NCBI RefSeq assembly: GCF_006874475.1
Contig: NZ_VIRM01000015.1
Coordinates: 62,001 to 126,000 of the forward strand
Reading direction: 5' to 3'
Length of the DNA stretch: 64,000 nt
From: Microbispora hainanensis
GTDB lineage: Bacteria; Actinomycetota; Actinomycetes; Streptosporangiales; Streptosporangiaceae
The notes beneath the pieces are model-generated. The model did no database searches. It was not told the origin of the DNA and saw only the letters and a program-made list of their open reading frames with translations. A program made the translations under genes and the position numbers. Below are positions 1 through 7,742 of the stretch, piece by piece. Position 1 is the first letter of the stretch, and the number at the start of each line of letters is the position of its first letter.

Positions 1-543
1 TGTCTCGCCCTCGTGCACCGTGAACACGCCGCATCCGCTGCAGTCGTCGACGCGCAGGGGGACCGGCGTGGTCAGCACGAGCGACTCGGCTCCGCCGTGG
101 GCGGTGACGCCGCCGCCGGCGACGGACAGGATCGGGTGGATCAGGCCGTACTCCGGCCTGGGCCGGTAATCGACCTCCATCGGCACCTCGCCGCCGAGGC
201 CGGACACCCGCCGGGCGAGCAGGTGCGGCACTCCGGCGCCGAGCCGGTGGCCGCCGTCGTCCGGTCCGGTGAGCAGGGCGTCGGTGAGAGCGACCGTGCC
301 GCTCCCGGTGCGGAACGTGGTCTCCAGCACCATCGTCTGCGGCAGGTAACGGCGCGTCGTCTCGAAAGGGACGGCCGGGCGGATCGACCAGTGCCCGGCC
401 TCGTCGTCCAGCAGGCGGGCGAAGACGGACGGCCCGTCGAACCGGGGGAAGCACAGCCACTCGGCCGATCCGTCCCTGCTGATGAGGCCGGCGGAATGGC
501 GATCGGACACCAGCGCGAGGTCGGCGATGGGGGTGGTGCTCAT
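1..543 (-). CDS. GH15 family glucoamylase/trehalase-like protein, N-terminal part (runs off the window)
   Basis: An open frame of 181 codons starts at ATG 543 and leaves the window with no stop. The start is MSTTPIADLALVSDRHSAGL, followed by SRDGSAEWLCFPRFDGPSVF. This is the N-terminal beta-sandwich signature of actinobacterial GH15 proteins, and the complete GH15 at 21982-23799 has the matching segment GRDGSIDWLCLPRFDAPACF. GH15 enzymes release glucose from the ends of alpha-glucans or from trehalose. The catalytic (alpha/alpha)6 barrel lies outside the window, so the substrate cannot be judged. The preceding gene on this strand is a broken methyltransferase ending at 653. Family assignment is firm; specificity is unknown. 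Confidence 0.85.
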   Translation of the reverse strand, partial: MSTTPIADLALVSDRHSAGLISRDGSAEWLCFPRFDGPSVFARLLDDEAGHWSIRPAVPFETTRRYLPQTMVLETTFRTGSGTVALTDALLTGPDDGGHRLGAGVPHLLARRVSGLGGEVPMEVDYRPRPEYGLIHPILSVAGGGVTAHGGAESLVLTTPVPLRVDDCSGCGVFTVHEGET

Positions 544-652
544 CAACGCCCGATACCCGGAGAAGACCATGACATTGCGTACGGGCTCGGCAAATCGCGG
601 CAAAGGACATGCGGCCTCAGAGGGAAGAGGCACTCGTTGGCGGGCGTGAGAC

Positions 653-1334
653 TCATCCGGAGCGGGCCGTGACGAGCCATGCCGAAGCGGGTAGTCGTAC
701 GGCGCCATCGCGCTCGAAGGGACGCAATGCCGACGCCAACGCCTCCCGGGCTCGGGCCAGGGTGGTGACCTCGGCACCGGAGATGAAGCCCGCCAGCTGT
801 ACGTCGAGCAGGAAGCCCGCGGCGGCCATCGCATCGTTCCCGAGCACGGTGAGGTACTCGATCACCTCCGTGGCGGTGACACAGGAACGCCAGCCGGCCC
901 TGCTGCCGCAATGACCGTCTGATGTTGGCGAACGCGGCCACCGGATCATCGAAGAACATGACGCCGGCGCGGCTGATCGCCACGTCGAAACGGCGGGAGG
1001 GAAACGGGTGGACCTGGGCGTCGCCGCGCTCGAAGGTGATGTTGGCGAGGGACTCCTCGGCGGCGATGCGCCGGGCGAGCTCCAGCATCGGGGCCGACAG
1101 GTCGATCCCGACGACCTGGCCCCGCCTGGCGTGGCGCGCGGCGATCCGGGTGGTCTGACCGGTGCCGCAGCCGATGTCGAGCACGCGGTCGCTCTCGGCG
1201 ATGCCGGCGCCGGCGAACAGGTGCTCGTTGGCGGGCTCGGCCATCCGATCGAGGTGTCGGTGATGTTCGGTCCAGCGTCGGCCTTCCTCGCCGTTCCACG
1301 CGTTCTCCTGGGCGACGTTGACCGGGGTCGTCAT
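653..1334 (-). pseudogene. SAM-dependent class I methyltransferase, frameshifted with an internal deletion
   Basis: The frame from ATG 1334 encodes a clear methyltransferase start: RVLDIGCGTGQTTRIAARHA is SAM motif I, followed by VVGIDLSAPMLELARR and MFFDDPVAAFANIRRSLR. After GRLAFLC, near position 885, the frame degenerates into arginine-rich shadow sequence running to a stop at 543. The family C-terminus (EALASALRPFERDGAVRLPA, then SAWLVTARSG) continues in a different minus frame and stops at 653. The two parts total roughly 225 residues against about 270 for intact relatives, and the usual segment after LAFVCWR is missing. A deletion with a frame change is the simplest reading. A sequencing error alone would not remove the middle segment. 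The start overlaps the tautomerase stub through ATGA. Confidence 0.75.
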
Positions 1335-1429
1335 CAGGACGCCTCCGCCTCGTGAAGCCGTTCGGCGAGTCGCCGTCGAGCCGGGTCGCCGAAGACGCCT
1401 GCAGGCACTCGAAGCTCGATGAACAGCAT
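1334..1429 (-). pseudogene. tautomerase-like N-terminal stub (31 residues)
   Basis: From ATG 1429 the frame reads MLFIELRVPAGVFGDPARRR then LAERLHEAEAS and stops by overlapping ATGA with the methyltransferase start. The opening MxFIELRVPAG followed by ARRRLAERL resembles the first 25 residues of 4-oxalocrotonate-tautomerase-like proteins, which are normally 60-140 residues long. Such proteins use an N-terminal Pro as catalytic base, and here position 2 is Leu. The stub is probably a relic. Its tight coupling to the broken methyltransferase suggests the pair decayed together. It could still act as a translated leader for the next frame. Confidence 0.4.
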
Positions 1430-1676
1430 GGCGACAGTGTCCTTTCCGAAGAGGAGATGGTCACCGGAGATGCTGCCGCCCGGGCTCGCCGTCGTCGTCA
1501 GCAGAGGGAAGGCTGTTGCGGCTACCGCATCGGGAGTGGGGACAGGCCGCCGTACGACCTTCGAAGTAGAGAAAGCGCACACGCGTGACGGTGTGTACGG
1601 ATCTTCCGCCACACGAAGGAGAGCGCGTCCACGTCGGCCTGCGCCTCACATCCCGGCACCCGGCGCCGGCGCTGGG

Positions 1677-2141
1677 CTACCGGCGTTCGGCGGCCTGCAG
1701 GGCGTCCGCGGCCGTGAGCAGGCAGGCTCCGAGAAGCACCGCGTCCTTCAGCAGGAACTGCCCCGTGAGTGACAGCTTCGGTTCGCCGTGTGTCTCCTGC
1801 CACGCCCCGGGCGTCGTGGCCAGGAAGCTGAGGGTGGTGGCGAACATGCCGGCGGCGGCGAGGCTGCCGAGGGCCGACGCTCTCGGCGCGATCGGTTGTG
1901 CTCCGATCAGCGACCCCAGAACGATCTCGGCGACGCCGAGCAGGCCGGCGAGCCTTTTCTCCCCCAGTCTGGCGACGAGCCATGCGAGCGGGGGGCTTGC
2001 GGTCACGAGGGGGCGGATATTCTCCACCTCGAAGTCTTCGAATTTCAGCCGGCCGATCTCCAGAAGGTTGAGCGCAAGAGCGTACCGAACGGTCGAAATC
2101 CCTAGACTGTGCACGATTTTGCCGATGCGATGCAGTTCCAT
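1677..2141 (-). CDS. DUF417 (YkgB-like) membrane protein
   Basis: About 154 residues from ATG 2141 (MELHRIGKIVHSLGISTVRY), preceded by a weak purine-rich GAGCGAGG. The cues are ALALNLLEIGRLKFEDFEVE, then IRPLVTASPPLAWL, and LLGVAEIVLGSLI, which match DUF417/YkgB proteins: four predicted hydrophobic helices with the FE.E.I.PLV.NSP segment after helix 1. The family is linked to stress- and chlorine-responsive operons in other bacteria, but its molecular function is not established. A longer frame runs upstream to 2207, but its first 22 residues do not look like the family. The next plausible gene downstream is the tautomerase stub, beyond a 250-bp gap in which I see no convincing gene. Confidence 0.75.
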   Translation of the reverse strand: MELHRIGKIVHSLGISTVRYALALNLLEIGRLKFEDFEVENIRPLVTASPPLAWLVARLGEKRLAGLLGVAEIVLGSLIGAQPIAPRASALGSLAAAGMFATTLSFLATTPGAWQETHGEPKLSLTGQFLLKDAVLLGACLLTAADALQAAERR

Positions 2142-2343
2142 CGAAGCCTCGCTCACCGCGTCGATGGCGCTCGATGCAGGATTCGGACATTGACGGGCGA
2201 CGACCATGCGGCCAGGGCCGTGTCCGCGGCGCCGCCCACCACCGTACTCTCCTCGGTTTCGTCGCCGGACGCTGCTCGGCGCCCGGAAGCGAGCCTGCGT
2301 GCGCTCCCGGGGAGGGCCGTTGACGTATGGACCGCCTGGAGCG

Positions 2344-2706
2344 CTAGACCGCGTAGACGGGGGCGAGATCGACGAATATGCGGTAGTCCGAGATCAGGCC
2401 GTCGTCGCGGGTGCGCCAGATCGACACGGCGACGACGCTGACGTCCTTGCCGTCGAGCCTGTGGTAGGTCACCTCGGTCTCGGCGATGATGTCGGCGTCC
2501 ACCCGCCACTCGCGGACGATCCGGTGCCGCAGGCCGCCGATCGTGGCGTAGAAATCCCGGATTCCGGCGACGACGGCCTCACGTCCCGCGAGCGGTTCGG
2601 CGTTGCCGAACACCAGCGTGGCGTCCTCGGCCAGTAATCGCCCGAACTCCTCGGGATCGAACGAATCGACCGTTTGGAAAACGCGTCGCACCGCATCGTC
2701 GGACAT
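2344..2706 (-). CDS. SnoaL/NTF2-like small protein
   Basis: About 120 residues from ATG 2706, which has a good ribosome binding site (GAGAAGGGG) upstream and is preferred to an ATG ten codons earlier. The pattern DPEEFGRLLAEDATLVFGNA, GREAVVAGIRDFY, LDGKDVSVVAVSIWR and LISDYRIFVDLAPV is typical of the cone-shaped NTF2-like fold: a helix pair followed by strands with conserved aromatic and acidic residues. Members range from polyketide cyclases and ketosteroid isomerases to simple ligand binders, so no reaction can be assigned. It stands alone, in the same direction as the DUF417 gene. Confidence 0.7.
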   Translation of the reverse strand: MSDDAVRRVFQTVDSFDPEEFGRLLAEDATLVFGNAEPLAGREAVVAGIRDFYATIGGLRHRIVREWRVDADIIAETEVTYHRLDGKDVSVVAVSIWRTRDDGLISDYRIFVDLAPVYAV

Positions 2707-2803
2707 ACCGGCCCCTTCTCGCGGAGACAAGATCACCTATGGGGACGATATGGGGCGAAGAGCGGCGCACAACTAGCGCAAAAGTAGGGATTTCGTCTCC
2801 GGC

Positions 2804-3046
2804 TCACGCCTCGGCGGCGCCTTTGCCCTCCGGCACGAGCGTGCCGGCGATGCGTTCCTGCCGCGTGATCTCGGCCTGTAGCTGCCCGAGGTCGTCGGCG
2901 TCGACCGTACGGCAGGCGCCTGCCATCTCGGCCGCACGGTCGAAGGGGCGCTCGCGGGTCGCCCACAGCCGCCCGGCATCGCTCCGCAGGATCCGCCAGC
3001 CATCGTGCGACCCGGGCTTGGGGAGCGTGTTCACGTGGGCAGACAC
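2804..3046 (-). CDS. hypothetical protein, about 80 residues
   Basis: The best start is GTG 3046 (VSAHVNTLPKPGSHDGWRIL). A stretch with LWATRERPFDRAAEMAGACR and LGQLQAEITRQERIAGTLV follows. The composition is that of a soluble helical protein with no membrane segment. I recognise no domain. Start choice is awkward. A perfect GGAGG lies about 16 bases upstream of GTG 3046 and at ideal distance from an ATG in another frame that reads only three codons (ATG ATC CGA TAG), whose stop overlaps this GTG. Coupled initiation through that three-codon mini-frame is possible. Confidence 0.45.
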   Translation of the reverse strand: MSAHVNTLPKPGSHDGWRILRSDAGRLWATRERPFDRAAEMAGACRTVDADDLGQLQAEITRQERIAGTLVPEGKGAAEA

Positions 3047-3282
3047 TATCGGATCATGATCACCTCCGGACCGCGAGGGGTGTGGTTTTATCCCCCGAAC
3101 GGCCGTAGAGAGGGCGACGGGAGATAAATCCACACCAAGGACAAGATCTTTACACCGGGGGCCGGCGCCCGTCCCGTGCCCTCCTGTCCCTCCGGCCGCG
3201 CGTTCGGACCCCTGGTGATGAGTTGTCGCGCCCGCGTCCGTCACACGTACGACGGGACACGACGACGCGGAAGGATGACGCG

Positions 3283-4281
3283 ATGGGTGCGGACACGCTG
3301 CTGAAGGAGCTGGGCGTGAGCGATCTGGGCGAGGTCGACGAGCCGGGGTTCTCGGCTTTGGCGGGGCGGCACCGGCGGGAGCTGCACGTGCACTGCTACC
3401 GGATGCTCGGGTCGTTCGAGGACGCCGAGGACGCCGTGCAGGAGACGTTCCTGCGGGCCTGGCGGCGGCGGGAGACCTTCGAGGGGAGGTCGACGTTCCG
3501 GGCCTGGCTCTACCGGATCGCCACCAACGCCTGCCTCGACCTACTCGCCAAGAGCCGTCCGGAGCCTGCGGCCGGAGGCGAGGTGCGGTGGCTGCAGCCC
3601 TACCCGGACCGGCTGCTGGACGAGCTGCCCGCCGGCGACGCGGACGAGCCGGAGAGCGTCGCCGTCGCGCGGGAGACGATCGAGCTGGCCTACCTGGTCG
3701 CCGTCCAGCACCTCGCGCCGCGCCCGCGGGCCGTGCTGATCCTGCGCGACGTGCTCGGCTGGCCGGCGAAGGACGTGGCGGAGCTCCTCGGAGACTCCGT
3801 CAACTCCGTGAACAGCGCGCTGCAGCGGGCCCGCGCCGGCATGCGGGAGCACCTGCCCGCCGAGCGGCAGGACTGGACCGGCCGCGAGGAGGACGCCGGG
3901 ACGCGCGAGCTGGTGCGCCGCTTCATCGAGGCCAGCGTGGCCACGGACATCAAGAGGATCACCACGATGTTGCGGGACGACGTCCGCTGCTCGATGCCGC
4001 CCACGCCCGGCCTGTACGTCGGCCGCGACGCGGTGGTGAACGACTGGATCCAGGACGGCTTCGAGCGCCTGGAGAACCTGCGCGCCGTCCAGACCTCCGT
4101 GAACCGGCAGCCGGCCGTCGCCTTCTATCTCTGGCGGGAGCAGGAGGGCGCCTACCTGCCGCTGACGATCGACGTCCTGCGCATCACCGGCGGGGCGATC
4201 ACCGAGATCTTCATCTTCCACGCCGACCGGTTCCCGGGGCTCGGCCTGCCGGAGCGCCTGCCCGCGGACGGCACCGAGTGA
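3283..4281 (+). CDS. ECF sigma factor with C-terminal NTF2-like domain (TIGR02960/SigX5 type)
   Basis: A 332-residue protein from ATG 3283 with AAGGA upstream. Region 2 covers about residues 25-95 (ELHVHCYRMLGSFEDAEDAV, FRAWLYRIATNACLD). Region 4 covers about 145-205 (LAPRPRAVLILRDVLGWPAK then DVAELL, VNSALQRARA). A SnoaL-like tail follows from about 215 (LVRRFIEASVATDIKRITTM, RDAVVNDW, FIFHADRFPGLGLPERL). Such factors usually lack an anti-sigma partner and use the tail for control, which is inferred here. The stop overlaps the start of the next membrane protein gene (TGATG), so the two are translationally coupled. The promoter target is unknown. Confidence 0.88.
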   Translation: MGADTLLKELGVSDLGEVDEPGFSALAGRHRRELHVHCYRMLGSFEDAEDAVQETFLRAWRRRETFEGRSTFRAWLYRIATNACLDLLAKSRPEPAAGGEVRWLQPYPDRLLDELPAGDADEPESVAVARETIELAYLVAVQHLAPRPRAVLILRDVLGWPAKDVAELLGDSVNSVNSALQRARAGMREHLPAERQDWTGREEDAGTRELVRRFIEASVATDIKRITTMLRDDVRCSMPPTPGLYVGRDAVVNDWIQDGFERLENLRAVQTSVNRQPAVAFYLWREQEGAYLPLTIDVLRITGGAITEIFIFHADRFPGLGLPERLPADGTE

Positions 4282-4748
4282 TGGGGGACGACGTGAACAG
4301 CATGAACGACTCCGGGATCGTCGCGGGCCCGGCATCGGGCCACACCGGCCACGCCCGCCGGCTCCTCGGCCTCGCGGGCGTCGGCGTCGTCGCCACGCTC
4401 GCGGCGATGGCCGCCACCGCCCTCGCCGCCGCGCTCGCCCAGGCCGCCGGCGTCGGCTTCGAGATCCCCGACGGGGGCGAGTCGATCCCGTTGCCCGGGT
4501 TCGCCGTGGTGACCGGCTTCTTCTCGGTCGTGGGCGTCGTCATCGCCGTCGCCCTTCTTCGATGGAGCGCCCGCCCCGCCGAGCGCTTCGTGTGGACGGC
4601 GGTGTCGCTGACCGCGATCTCTCTGGTCCCGCCCTTCCTCTCCGGGGCGGACGCCGCCACCGTCTCCGCCCTCGTCGGGCTGCACCTCGTCGCCGCCGCG
4701 GTGATGATCCCCACCCTGGTGCGAAGCCTCCGCACCCGGACCCGCTGA
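4281..4748 (+). CDS. DUF6069-like four-helix membrane protein
   Basis: A 155-residue protein whose ATG overlaps the sigma factor stop. After a hydrophilic start (MGDDVNSMNDSG) there are four hydrophobic stretches: LLGLAGVGVVATLAAMAATA, FAVVTGFFSVVGVVIAVALL, FVWTAVSLTAISLVPPFL and VSALVGLHLVAAAVMIPTLV. The arrangement matches small actinobacterial DUF6069 proteins often found behind ECF sigma genes. Coupling suggests co-regulation, and it might act as a membrane partner or target of the sigma factor. No catalytic motif is visible. A strong convergent hairpin follows. Confidence 0.7.
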   Translation: MGDDVNSMNDSGIVAGPASGHTGHARRLLGLAGVGVVATLAAMAATALAAALAQAAGVGFEIPDGGESIPLPGFAVVTGFFSVVGVVIAVALLRWSARPAERFVWTAVSLTAISLVPPFLSGADAATVSALVGLHLVAAAVMIPTLVRSLRTRTR

Positions 4749-4754
4749 CGACTC

Positions 4755-4790
4755 CGCGCTACCGCATGGTCGTGGTCACGCGGTAGCGCG
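4755..4790. terminator. bidirectional hairpin between convergent genes
   Basis: The 11-base arms CGCGCTACCGC (4755-4765) and GCGGTAGCGCG (4780-4790) are perfectly complementary around a 14-base loop. It lies between the stop of the membrane protein at 4748 and the 3' end of the convergent AraC gene, whose last codons it overlaps. No U-tract follows on either side, as is common in high-GC actinomycetes. Confidence 0.65.
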
Positions 4791-5721
4791 AGGGCGGGAT
4801 GCCGTACCGGTCGAGGAAGTTCTGCCGGAGGCTCTCCGTCGTGCCGAAGCCGCAACGGGCCGCGATGGCGGCCATGGGCAGGGACGTGGAGACGAGGAGA
4901 TGGGCGGCGGCCTCGGTGCGGGCCCGGCGGACGAATCGCCCCGGGGTCTGGCCCAGGTGCCGGAGGAACAGGCGGGTGAGATGCCGCTCGCTCACGCCCG
5001 AGCCGGTCGCGAGGGCGGCCGTGGTCAGGTCGCCGTCGAGGTGGCTCGTGATGTGGTCGACGACGCGCTTGACCAGGCCGTCGCTCGGCGGCGGGCTCTC
5101 CGTGAACATGCTCATCTGGGCCTGGTTGCCGGGTCGCTGCAGGTAGGCCACTAGATAGCGGGCCACCTCCCGGGCGAGCGGCGCCCCGTGATCCTCTTCG
5201 ATGAAGGCAAGGGTGAGGTCGAGGGCGCTCGTGACCCCGGCGGCCGTGGCGACGTTGCCGTCGCGGATGAAGATCGGCTCGGCGTCGACGGTGATCTCCG
5301 GGTGGCGGGTGGCGAGCACGTACCCGTACTTCCAGTGGGTGGTGGCCCGGCGCCCGTCGAGCAGGCCGGCGGCGGCCAGCACCGCCGCGCCCGTGCACAC
5401 CGAGGCGACGCGGCGGCTCTCCCGGGCCAGGCGGCGTACGTGGCCGACGATCACCTGGCTGGCGGCGGCGTCCTCGTGCCCGATTCCTCCCGACACCACG
5501 AGCGTGTCGAGCGGTCCGGTGATGTGCTCAAGTGCCTGCTGCCCCTGCAGCGTCAATCCACTCGCGCAGGTGATGGGCAGGCCCGACGGGGTGGCCAGGC
5601 ACACGTCGTAAGGCGGCGCGGCGCCGTGCAGGTTCGCCATTATCAGGCTGGACGTCACGCAGGAAATGTCCAGCAACTCCGCCGCATGGTATCCGAGCAC
5701 GACCACACGTCGTCGAGTCAT
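4759..5721 (-). CDS. GlxA-type AraC family regulator (DJ-1/PfpI plus AraC domains)
   Basis: A 320-residue protein. Residues 1-190 form a class I glutamine amidotransferase-like DJ-1/PfpI sensor domain: VVVLGYHAAELLDISCVTSS, DTLVVSGGIG, and VASVCTGAAVLAAAGLLDGR around the elbow Cys. Residues about 215-315 hold two helix-turn-helix motifs: LATGSGVSERHLTRLFLRHL, and IAARCGFGTTESLRQNFLDR ending in YGIPPSRYR. These regulators usually sense a small metabolite through the DJ-1 domain. The neighbouring lipoprotein hydrolase (5823-6734) lies upstream on the same strand and is a possible target, which is inference only. Confidence 0.88.
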   Translation of the reverse strand: MTRRRVVVLGYHAAELLDISCVTSSLIMANLHGAAPPYDVCLATPSGLPITCASGLTLQGQQALEHITGPLDTLVVSGGIGHEDAAASQVIVGHVRRLARESRRVASVCTGAAVLAAAGLLDGRRATTHWKYGYVLATRHPEITVDAEPIFIRDGNVATAAGVTSALDLTLAFIEEDHGAPLAREVARYLVAYLQRPGNQAQMSMFTESPPPSDGLVKRVVDHITSHLDGDLTTAALATGSGVSERHLTRLFLRHLGQTPGRFVRRARTEAAAHLLVSTSLPMAAIAARCGFGTTESLRQNFLDRYGIPPSRYRVTTTMR

Positions 5722-5822
5722 GGCCCGACTCTACGTCGGAAAGGCATAAAGCCAAGATTTCCGGGCCTTTCAATGGCGCTTTCTGTCGCGAAAGGGCCGA
5801 AATGTCATATCGCGCGCCCCGG

Positions 5823-6734
5823 CTACTCGTCCTGAGCCTGGCGTGCGGCCTGCGCGATGACGCGCTCGATGGCCTTGACCGCCACATCGGGCTGGTCGAC
5901 GTAGATGTAGTGGCCGCTCTTGGCGGCCGTGCTCAGCTTGCTGTCGCCGGACAGCTCGAGCCACTTGCGCTGGCCCGCCGCCCACGCCCGCTCCAGGCGC
6001 GGGCCGTAGGTGGGGACGGCCGCGAGGTAGGGCGTGCCGTGCTGGATGACCTCCACGGGGATGTCTCCGGCGGAACGGACCTTGCCGTCGGGGACGACGA
6101 GCTTCTCCGGGTTCTCGCCCTTGAACACGGCGAGGTTCTGCGCGCGCAGCTCGGCCGCCGGGCCGGTGGCCGACTCGGGGATCGCCGTGCTGATGTCGTG
6201 CAGCATCGTGGACGGGGTGGCGTCCATCAGGACCAGGCCCTTGACCCTGTCCTGGTGGTCGGGGGCATACCTGGCGGCGATCAGCCCGCCCAGCGAGTGC
6301 CCGGCCAGGACGACCGGGCCGTCGCCGGCGACGCGGTCGATCACCCCGGTCAGGATCTTCCCGGTGCTGGAGAAGCTCTGCGGGCCGTCCGGCCGGTCGC
6401 TCGCGCCCTCGCCGAGCCGGTCGTAGGAGCAGACCCGGTTGTGTTCGCTCAGCGTCTTCTGGAAGGCGGCCAGCTTGTCCAGCCCGTCGCCCGCGCCGGC
6501 CAGCAGGACGACGACGGGCCCGCCCTTCTCCGGGTCGCCCGAACAGGACACGTTCACCGACCGGCCCGCGACCTCGATCTTCGTGGTCCCGGAGATCGGG
6601 GCGGCGGCCGTCCGCGTGGCGGGGGCGAGAGGGTCCCAGTTCTCCAGCGACTCGCCGTCGCAGCCGGCGACTCCCGCGCCGAGCACGGTGCAGCACAGAG
6701 CGGCCACGACGGATGTCCTGATCCTGGGAAGCAA
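5823..6734 (-). CDS. secreted lipoprotein alpha/beta hydrolase
   Basis: About 303 residues from TTG 6734, chosen because GGAGG sits five bases upstream and a signal peptide starts directly after it. The signal region LPRIRTSVVAALCCTVLGAG ends in the lipobox VAGC, so the protein should be lipid-anchored outside the membrane. The fold signature is VVVLLAGAGDG for the oxyanion region, VVLAGHSLGGLIAARYAP for the nucleophile elbow with catalytic Ser, a VLMDATPS acid region, and SGHYIYVDQPDVAVKAIERV for the C-terminal His. Substrate is unknown, with esterase or lipase activity likely. The gene stands alone between the AraC regulator and the HD protein. Confidence 0.85.
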   Translation of the reverse strand: MLPRIRTSVVAALCCTVLGAGVAGCDGESLENWDPLAPATRTAAAPISGTTKIEVAGRSVNVSCSGDPEKGGPVVVLLAGAGDGLDKLAAFQKTLSEHNRVCSYDRLGEGASDRPDGPQSFSSTGKILTGVIDRVAGDGPVVLAGHSLGGLIAARYAPDHQDRVKGLVLMDATPSTMLHDISTAIPESATGPAAELRAQNLAVFKGENPEKLVVPDGKVRSAGDIPVEVIQHGTPYLAAVPTYGPRLERAWAAGQRKWLELSGDSKLSTAAKSGHYIYVDQPDVAVKAIERVIAQAARQAQDE

Positions 6735-6994
6735 GAGGTCCTCCAGTGAGGGAATCGACGCACGGGGATGCGCACGGCGGTGCGGCGGGAAAGCACAGCG
6801 CCGTGGCTGCGTCGTAACGCTACGGATCGGAAGATCCGAGATCGTCACCACTCAGTGGACATTCGCCGGTAGCTCGCACGGGGGACAACGCGGGGGGGAC
6901 GAAACGCGGCAGACAAGCGGGGGCGAGCGGGGGGCAAGCGGGGGACACCCGCGAGAGCTCCCCCGCGTCGCCCCGCCACGGCTCGCGCGGTGAC

Positions 6995-7624
6995 CTACTC
7001 CGGCCAGGGGGAGCCGAGGATCGTGTCGACGAAGTTCCCCCGCCGGAAGCCGGGCACATAGCGTTCGAGGACGTCGGCCTTGACGTTGCCGAACGTCGTC
7101 TCGGGCTTGGGCGCGATGCCCTCGGTGAACGCCCGCAGGATCGCCTCCTTGAACCCCGGCCGCGGGTGCAGGGCGGTGATCTCGGCCCGCTGGGCGTCGT
7201 CGAGCTCGTGATAGCCGATGCCGAGCACGTCATACTCCACGCCCGCGGTGACCAGCGCCACCTCCGGCTCCATGAACTCGGGGATGCCGGGGGTGGTGTG
7301 CAGGGCGATCGCGGTCCACACCCGGCGGATGCTGTCCTCCGGCACGCCGCGTTGCTGCAGGAAGCGGCGGGCGGCGTCGGCGCTGTCCACCTCGAAGCGC
7401 CGCCCGCTGCCGCGATGTTCCTCGTTGAGCCCCAGGTCGTGGAACATCGCGCCGATGTAGAGCAGCTCCGGGTCGAAGCTCAGATCCCGTCTCCGCCCCA
7501 GCAGGCTGCCGAAGAAGTAGACACGGCGTGAATGGTGATAGATCAGGTCGCTGGTGACGTCGCGGACGAACTCGGTCGCCTCCGCCGCCAGCCTGGTGTC
7601 GGGTGTGGTCTGGTCGATCGCCAT
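6995..7624 (-). CDS. HD domain metal-dependent hydrolase
   Basis: A 209-residue protein with ATG 7624 behind GGGGGAG. The HD signature is split as usual: HHSRRVYFFGSLLGRR supplies the first His, LLYIGAMFHDLGLNEEH the His-Asp pair, and IALHTTPGIPEFMEPE later metal ligands. The pattern, including FEVDSADAARRFL and VTAGVEYDVLG, resembles the fungal cyanamide hydratase-like HD proteins common in actinomycetes. The likely activity is phosphohydrolase or hydratase on a small molecule. Nothing in the neighbourhood identifies the substrate. No signal peptide is present, so it should be cytoplasmic. Confidence 0.8.
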   Translation of the reverse strand: MAIDQTTPDTRLAAEATEFVRDVTSDLIYHHSRRVYFFGSLLGRRRDLSFDPELLYIGAMFHDLGLNEEHRGSGRRFEVDSADAARRFLQQRGVPEDSIRRVWTAIALHTTPGIPEFMEPEVALVTAGVEYDVLGIGYHELDDAQRAEITALHPRPGFKEAILRAFTEGIAPKPETTFGNVKADVLERYVPGFRRGNFVDTILGSPWPE

Positions 7625-7742
7625 CGTTCTGCTCCCCCTCCGGCTCGGGCTCCACTGTCACCCGCGGCGGCCGAGGGACGTCGCAGCAACACGTTTTGCC
7701 GCGTCCATGGCCTGGTCACGGAGGGGAAGCGTGATCGGCCGG

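Noticed and set aside
1334-1612. A 92-codon version of the tautomerase stub starting at 1612
   Set aside because: The first 61 residues show no tautomerase similarity. The family start is the Met at 1429.
1430-1676. Possible genes in the gap before the tautomerase stub
   Set aside because: Short frames in several phases but no family sequence, no consistent start and no ribosome binding site.
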